NCBI GenBank assembly: GCA_964247055.1
Contig: OZ176053.1
Span: forward strand, 11,532,001 to 11,596,000
DNA: 64,000 nucleotides
Origin: Paragordius varius
Lineage: Eukaryota > Nematomorpha
Reading direction: 5' to 3'
Position numbers and translations under genes: made by a program. Below are positions 57,456-64,000 of the stretch, piece by piece (position 1 is the stretch's first letter; every line of letters starts with the position of its first letter). A model generated the notes under the pieces. It was not told the DNA's origin. It worked only from the letters and a program-made list of their open reading frames with translations, and did no database searches.

Positions 57456-60400
57456 CGCTGTGACGTAGTCTCTCCGATAATTATTCTTAATAATTTGCAA
57501 TAAATATAAGAAAAAAAATAAAAAATATATTTGATAAAAATTATGTCTTTAATTATTGTTTTACAGGTTATTGTATAGACTCCAATATTGAGTTGAAATA
57601 AACATATTTAAACTGTCCCCTATTAATATTAATATTCAACTATTATTGGATATATTTTACGATTTTCATTTCTCGAAATTATGGTTAAAAGTTTAGAAAT
57701 TGTGTTCACACAGCTAGGATTAAGAGTTATAAAAAGATAAATCATTTGTGGTCCCTTTATAAAGGAAAGAATGATATTATACAAATTCCTTAGAAATGTG
57801 TTTAACTGAACTGTATGATTCTGAGTTTTAATCCACGCCATTTTTGTATGGCGTCTCAGTTTTTCGGTAAACCCCCCCATAGACCTATATGGAAAAGGCG
57901 CTGAGTTAAATACTTTGCAGGCAAATATTTGGAAACATCTTTGATACCATCGTCTCATGGGCTATTCGAAAAAAATCTTAACACTAAATAATCGCTATAT
58001 GATGGCGTATTTTTAGGGTATAAAGGCCCCAAATTAACGGCTAAACGCCTGGCCTTTACCCATTTACGAGTATATCAAGCTCTTAATAAGCCCATACGGC
58101 TTCGTAATTTTCTGTAAATTAGCTCCACAGCGCAATTTTTATATAGTGGCGCAGTTTTTCGCGGGTAGCTCCTTACCCAGGGCGGGTATAAAAAAGCGTG
58201 AGCAAATTATTTGCCTTTATATGGGGAATATCTGGAATTATCATGGATTCCATATGTTTCTATTAAACTCAAAGTTTTTTTTAAATTTGGATCCAAAGGC
58301 ATGCTGTATCGATATGCTTACACGGTTTTACGCTGGTAGCCCCCTAACCAGGGGCAAAACAAAAAACGCTCGATTATTTTTGTCTTAATTCGGGTAATAC
58401 CTGGAATCATCATTGAATCCATATGCTCTCGTGGGATTTTCGAATAATTGCCTCAAAACCATAAAGTCATTCTATAGTGGCGCATTTTTCAGGACAAGGG
58501 ATTAATTAAAAAATAATTTAATAAAACCGCTATACTTAGATTTTTGCTTTTTTTCGGGTAATATTTCAAGCCTTTATTGAACTCATATGGCCTAAGAAGT
58601 TTTAAAATTTGCCTTTAAAGTCACGCTATATCGATATAATGGCTCAGTTGTTGGCGGGTAGCTCCCTACCCAGAGGCCAATATAAAAAGGACGTTCAATA
58701 AAATTTTTTGTCTTTATAGGGGAATGCCTGGAGTAGTCATTCATTCCATATGTTCTTAATAGTTTTTGGAAAATTAATTCAAAAATAAATAATAGTTGAA
58801 TGATAGCGCAACGGCGTAAAGGGTCTAATTAACGGCTAATTTAAAAAAACGCTCAACCTAAATGTGTGCCTTTTTACTGGTAATATTTCAGGCCCTTATT
58901 AAACTTATATCGCCTGATAAGTGTTCTAAAAATATACTCTGGGACAGTTTAGGCGGGTAGCTCCCTACCCAGAGGCTGATACTAAAAAGCGCTTGATTAA
59001 AATTTTTGCCTTTTTATGGAGAATACCTGGAATCATCATTGATTCCATATGCTCTCATAGTTTTTGGAAAAATTGCCTCAAAACTAAATAATCCTTCTAT
59101 GGTGGCGCATTTTTCAGGGCGTGAAGAACCTAATTGATGGCTAATTTTAAAAATCCGCACGACCTAAATTTTTGCCTTGTTATGGGTATTATTATAAGCA
59201 GCTAAACTCATATGGCCTGATAGGTTTTCTGAAATTTAGCCCCAAAAGCACGCTATTTCGATATGATGGAAGAACGGTTTTTAGCGGGTAATCTTTACCC
59301 GGCAGCCAATATAAAAAAACGCAGGACTAAAATTTTTGCCTTTTAACAGGGAATACCTGGAATCATTATTAAATTTTTACGGTCTCATACCTTAGGCATT
59401 CCAGGTATTCTCCGTAAAAAGGCAAAAATTTTAATCAAGCGCTTTTTTGTATCAGCCTCTGGATAGGGAGCATCCCGTCTAAAACTGCGCCACCATATCG
59501 AAATTGCGTTGATTAGGAGTTTCAGAACACTTATCAGGCCACATAACTAAAATAAGGGCCTGAAATTACCCGTAAAAATGCACAAATTTAGGTGTTTTTC
59601 TAATTAGCCGTTAATTTGGCCCTTTCGCCATATAAAAGGTGCTATCATTCAACTATATTTTTGTAGCCATTCTTCCAAAAACTATTAAGAACATATGGAA
59701 TGAATGACTACTCCAGGCATTCCCCTATTAAGACAAAAAAATTTATTGAACGTCCTTTTTATATTGGCCTCTGGGTAGGGAGCTACCCGCCAACAACTGA
59801 GTTATTATATCGATACAGCGTGACTTTAAAGGCAAATTTTAAAACTTATCAGGCCATATGAGTTCAATAAAGGCTTGAAATATTACCCGTAAAAAGGCAA
59901 AAATCTAAGTATAGCGATTTTATTAAATTATTCCTTAATTAGGCCCTTGCCCTGAAAAATGCGCCACCATAGAAAGACTTTTTGGTTTTGAGGCAATTTA
60001 TCGAAAATCCCACGAGAGCATATGGAATCAATGATGATTCCAGGTATTACCCGAATTAAGGCAAAAATAATCGAGCGTTTTTTGTTTCGCCCCTGGTTAG
60101 GGGGCTACCCGCATAAAACATTGTCCCCGTATTGATACAGCATGCCTTTGGAGCCAAATTTTAAAACTTATCAGGTTATATGAGTTCAAAAAAAGCTTGA
60201 AATATTACCCTTAGGAAAGCAAAAATCTAAGTATAGCGGTTTTATTATATTATTCCTTAATTAATCCCTTGCCCTTAAAAATGCGCCACCATAGAAAGTT
60301 ATGGTTTTGAGCAATTATTCGAAAATCCCACGAAAGCATATGGATTTAATGATGATTCCAGGTATTACCCGAATTAAGACAAAAATCGAGCGTTTTGTGT

Positions 60401-61300
60401 TTCGCCCCTGGTTAGGGGGCTACCAGCGTAAAACCGCGTAGGCATATCGATACAGATGCCTCTGGATCCAAATTTAAAAAAACTTTGAGTTTAATAGAAA
60501 TATATGGAATCCATGATAATTCCATATGAAGGCAAATATTTTGCTCACGCTTTTTTATACCCGCCCTGGGTAAGGAGCTACCCGCGAAAAACTGCGCCAC
60601 TATATAGAAATTGCTTTGCTTGGGAGCTAATATACAGAAAATTACGAAGCCGTATGAGCTCATTAACAGCTTAAAATATTACCCGTAAATAGGTAAAGAC
60701 CCGGCGTTTAGCCTTTAATTTGGGGCCTTTATACCCTAAAAATACGCCATCATATAACGATTATTTAGTGTTAAGATATTTTTTCGAATAGCCCATGAGA
60801 CGATGGTATCAAAGATGTTTCCAAATATTTGCCTGCAAAGAATTTAACTCAGCGCCTTTTCCATATAGGTCTGGGTAGGGGTTTACCGGTTTAAAACTGA
60901 GACGCCATACAAAAATGACGTGGATTAAAAAACCTCAGAATCATACAGTTCAGTTAAACACATTTCTAAGGAATTTGTATAATATCATTCTTTCCTTTAT
61001 AAAGGGACCACAAATGATTTATTATTTATTTCCCTTAATCCCAGCTGTGTGAATACAATTTCAAAACTTTTAACCATAATTTCGAAAAATGAAAATCGTA
61101 AAATAAATCCAATAATAGTTGAATATTAATATTAATAGGGGACAGTTAAAATATGGTCAATTTCGACAATATTGGAATCTATACAATAACCTGTAAAACA
61201 ATAATTAAAGACATAATTTTTATTTAATATGTTTTTTATTTTTTTCTCATATTTATTGCAAATTATTAAGAATAATTATCGGAGAGACTACTTCACAGCG
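57456..61300. mobile_element. 3.85-kb modular foldback element
   Basis: Two arms, ~57456-59036 and ~59397-61300, are inverted copies separated by ~360 bp of the same module family. Ends: 'cgctgtgacgtagtctctcc' and, on the other strand, 'cgctgtgaagtagtctctcc'. Each arm carries modules with 'gcgggtagctccctacccag' (58161, 58331, 58653, 58952, 59284 and inverted counterparts at ~59460, 59775, 60100, 60415, 60575). Modules are ~160 bp, often paired as ~300-330-bp units. ORFs at 57629-57958, 58146-58388 and 60412-60663 are repeat-derived. No transposase is visible and no target duplication was recognised. Confidence 0.9.
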
Positions 61301-62560
61301 AAGCGTGACAGGGCCAGGTAGTGTATTTGAAGTTTTTATTATTTATAAATTTATTGCTATTAAATTACGTTCAAAATCAGGTAAAAATACCTCTAAAAAA
61401 ATAGATGAAATATTTTGACGAAATTACAAGACATAGATGCTTAATATCATTATACTGTTAATGTTTTATATATTTCGTTTACAATTTTTATAAACATCTT
61501 CAGATTAAACTAAGCATTTTATTATATATATGTAAGCAATCGACGAAAGATTAATTTTTTGTGTATATGGAGCGGCGAGTTTTCAATTTTTAAATGAAAT
61601 AAACAACATCAATAGGATTTTAAAAATTATCTTGTATTGATGATAACATAAGACCGCATCCACCATCCTGTCCAAGATTTTTTTATCTCTATTCGCGGAT
61701 CCGGCATTTGTGACAATCAGATATGTTTATTATGAATCGAAGGTTTTAATCCATATAAATTACTTGGCCAATCCCGAAGAAAGTTTGGGGATACGAATAT
61801 AATGGTCGTGTTCTTTCCTACGTCCCAAAATTAAACTTCCAGACTCTACTATATATGTTTCATTGAGGGAACATGTAATTTTATAATTGGGGACACTTTC
61901 TTTTAGAATTTCGTTAGAGATGATATGTGAGATTATTTTATTAAAGGATTTATATATAGTTAACTTAATATTTTTTTCAGAATATGTTCGATTTCGGTTG
62001 TAGTATCCTTGATATATGGTGAATGATAGGGACAGTAGTTTAATATTAAAAGCTGTATACCATTACGTGGCTTAAGAGTCATTTCGGATTTACTCAAATT
62101 TAACTCAAAGAATATTGGTCGGTGATGAGAGTATTAGAAATTGACTGTTTATTAGCTTGGTAATGATGGGAATTTGTTTATGAGGTTATATCATTGGTTT
62201 TCTAAAAAGAGTAAAGAATAGGTCATTTTTGGTTTTTAAGTTTGGCTGTGTTTAATGGTTAAATGTATAGTGGGTATATAATTAGTATATTCTAACAGAG
62301 TATACACAAAAATATCTTGATGACTCTATATTTTTGGATATGTGGATTCTTATCATGCTTTTGGTTTATGACTTACTGTCGTTTAAATAAATTTACGCTT
62401 GTGGTAATCTTCATGTTGAAAAATCGTAAAATTTGCATTAGGTTAAATAAATTTGGTCTATCAAATTTTATGATATACCATATTAAAAAGCAAAACAATA
62501 TTTTCATAAAATTTTTTTAGAATTTTTGGCATTTTCTGAAATTGTTTTAAAAAACTGCGT
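61301..62560. other. Intergenic, nothing recognised
   Basis: AT-rich. The ORF at 62317-62520 has no recognisable domain. Confidence 0.5.
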
Positions 62561-64000
62561 CCAAAATCGGTAACAACCATATATATGTTTTATTAGATAA
62601 TGTATCAGGCTTAAAATATTTTTACAAAAACGCATAATTTTCCAAAAATTTGTTTTTTAACAAAATTTCGTTGAACCGTGCTTCATACTATATTGAGGCA
62701 TCATGGAAACGTTATTAAAACGAAGACATTATTAAAACACTTTTTCTATAAAATTCTATGATGCTGAACATTTACACGCTTTCGAATTTTAATTTAAATG
62801 TTTGTTTGCTTTAAAATTTTTGTAAATTTTTGTAAAAAAACATAAATTTGTTAACATCTTGCAGAATACGGAATATTTTAATTAGAATTCTAGGTGATAG
62901 AAATGTTTAGCTTCTAATAATATAGTAAAGTGTTTTTACAATGTCTTAAAGTGTTTTACCGTTTCCATAATTCCTCGAAATAGTATGAACTATGTGCTTC
63001 AATGAATGCATTTTTTGAAAACATTTTAAGTTGATATCAAATTAGCATATATTTAAATTTTTTATCACGCAATCTCGACATTTACTTTTAAGAGAACTAG
63101 CATATTTTTAAAGATTACAAAATTTGGGACTTTCTGAAACATAATTAAATTTTTCAAATATCGTTTAGCTTTTATATGTAGTTTATGATATATTTTAGTC
63201 ATCATTTTGGAATGAAACATTTTCATCAAAAAATTTTATTTAAAAAAATGTACGCAAAATTTTCCATACACTGATATGGAGACTTACCTTGGAAAGTTAT
63301 TTAAACTTTTGTGGTAAGTGCTCCATATCACTATATGGAAAATGTTGCGTACATTTTTTTAATAAAATTTTTTGATTAAAATGTTTCATTCCAAAATTTA
63401 TCAAACTACATATTAAAGCAAAACGATATTATATAATAATGTGAACTCCGAAAGTCCCAAATTTACTTCAAAAATAGGCGAGTTCTCTTAAAAGCAAATG
63501 CCGAGATTGCGCGATAAAAAATTTAAATATATGCTAATTTGATATCAACTTAAAATGTTTTCAAAAAACGCATTCATTGAAGCATAGTTCATACTATTTC
63601 GAGGCATTATGGAAAACGGTAAAACGCTTTAAGACATTTCAAAAACACTTTACTATATTATTAGACAGAATTCTGATTAAAATATTCCGTATTTATAATA
63701 ATGTTAACAAATTTATGTTTTTTTTACAAAAATTTACCAAAATTTTGAAGCAACCTTTAAATTAAAATTCGAAAGCGTATAAATGTTCAGCATCATAGAA
63801 TTTTATAGAGAAGGTGTTTTAATAATGTCTTCGTTTTAATAACGTTTCCATCATCCCTCAATATAATATGAAGCACGGTTCAACGAAATTTTGTTAATAA
63901 ATAAATTTTTGGAAAATTATGCGTTTTTGTAAAAATATTTTTAGTTGATAAGCCTGTACATTATTTAACAAAACATATATATGGTTGTTACCGATTTCGG
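62561..64000. repeat. Long palindrome, at least 1.44 kb, cut by the window edge
   Basis: The arms ~62561-63289 and ~63312-64000 are inverted copies with few differences. The centre lies near 63300 ('gatatggagacttacc' against 'ggtaagtgctccatatc'). Outer blocks are 'atcggtaacaaccatatata' on the left and its complement at the last bases of the window. The right arm reaches the edge, so the element may continue. The ORF at 63577-63765 is within the arm and is not a gene. Confidence 0.9.

Noticed and set aside
57629-60663. Three ORFs in the foldback arms (57629-57958, 58146-58388, 60412-60663)
   Set aside because: They occur in repeat modules, on both strands of inverted copies, with no coding signature.
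1-64000. Retroviral, LTR or Polinton-type elements
   Set aside because: No gag, protease, integrase, capsid or envelope motif and no long direct terminal repeats were recognised in the window.

Overview
The window is very AT-rich eukaryotic DNA with spliced genes, many TA microsatellites, and dense remains of DNA transposons and LINEs. Two host genes stand out. The first is a single-exon neuropeptide F/Y-type GPCR on the + strand (19012-21339). Its TM6, TM7 and helix-8 segments resemble arthropod NPF receptors most closely. The second is an 11-exon gene on the - strand (42048 down to 30432) encoding a PDCD4-type protein with two MA3 domains. Together they point to a metazoan, most likely an arthropod; an AT-rich crustacean such as a parasitic copepod would fit. 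The species is inferred, not demonstrated.

Layout. 1-215 is a piece of the same module family that builds the large foldback element near the right end. 216-19000 is gene-poor: two decayed mariner transposases (one with recognisable TIRs), hAT-like ends, two TTAA-flanked elements, two TA-flanked 'ACAGTA' MITEs, a tRNA-type SINE and a 1.05-kb palindrome. 19.0-21.4 kb is the receptor gene. 21.4-30.4 kb is intergenic, with a palindrome-arm copy, hAT-like remains and a decayed LINE reverse transcriptase. 30.4-42.05 kb is the PDCD4 gene, whose introns carry at least five MITEs; another MITE abuts the start codon. 45135-48598 is a nearly whole RTE-like LINE with a 14-bp target site duplication. 50.4-64 kb is a repeat field: a 1.7-kb palindrome, three copies of a ~115-130-bp MITE, a 13-unit ~105-bp tandem array, a 3.85-kb modular foldback element and a palindrome of at least 1.4 kb cut by the window edge.

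The two host genes do not form a pathway. The receptor would sense a neuropeptide at the plasma membrane of neurons or gut. The PDCD4 protein would act in the cytoplasm on the translation helicase eIF4A. I found no convincing new biochemical system. The most interesting items are the very long ICL2 of the receptor, a 24-nt intron-like in-frame insert in PDCD4, loss of both eIF4A-contact aspartates in its second MA3 domain, MITEs sitting 20-93 bp upstream of three PDCD4 splice acceptors, and four long palindromes in 64 kb. Exon boundaries come from splice motifs, reading phase and family similarity, without transcript data.
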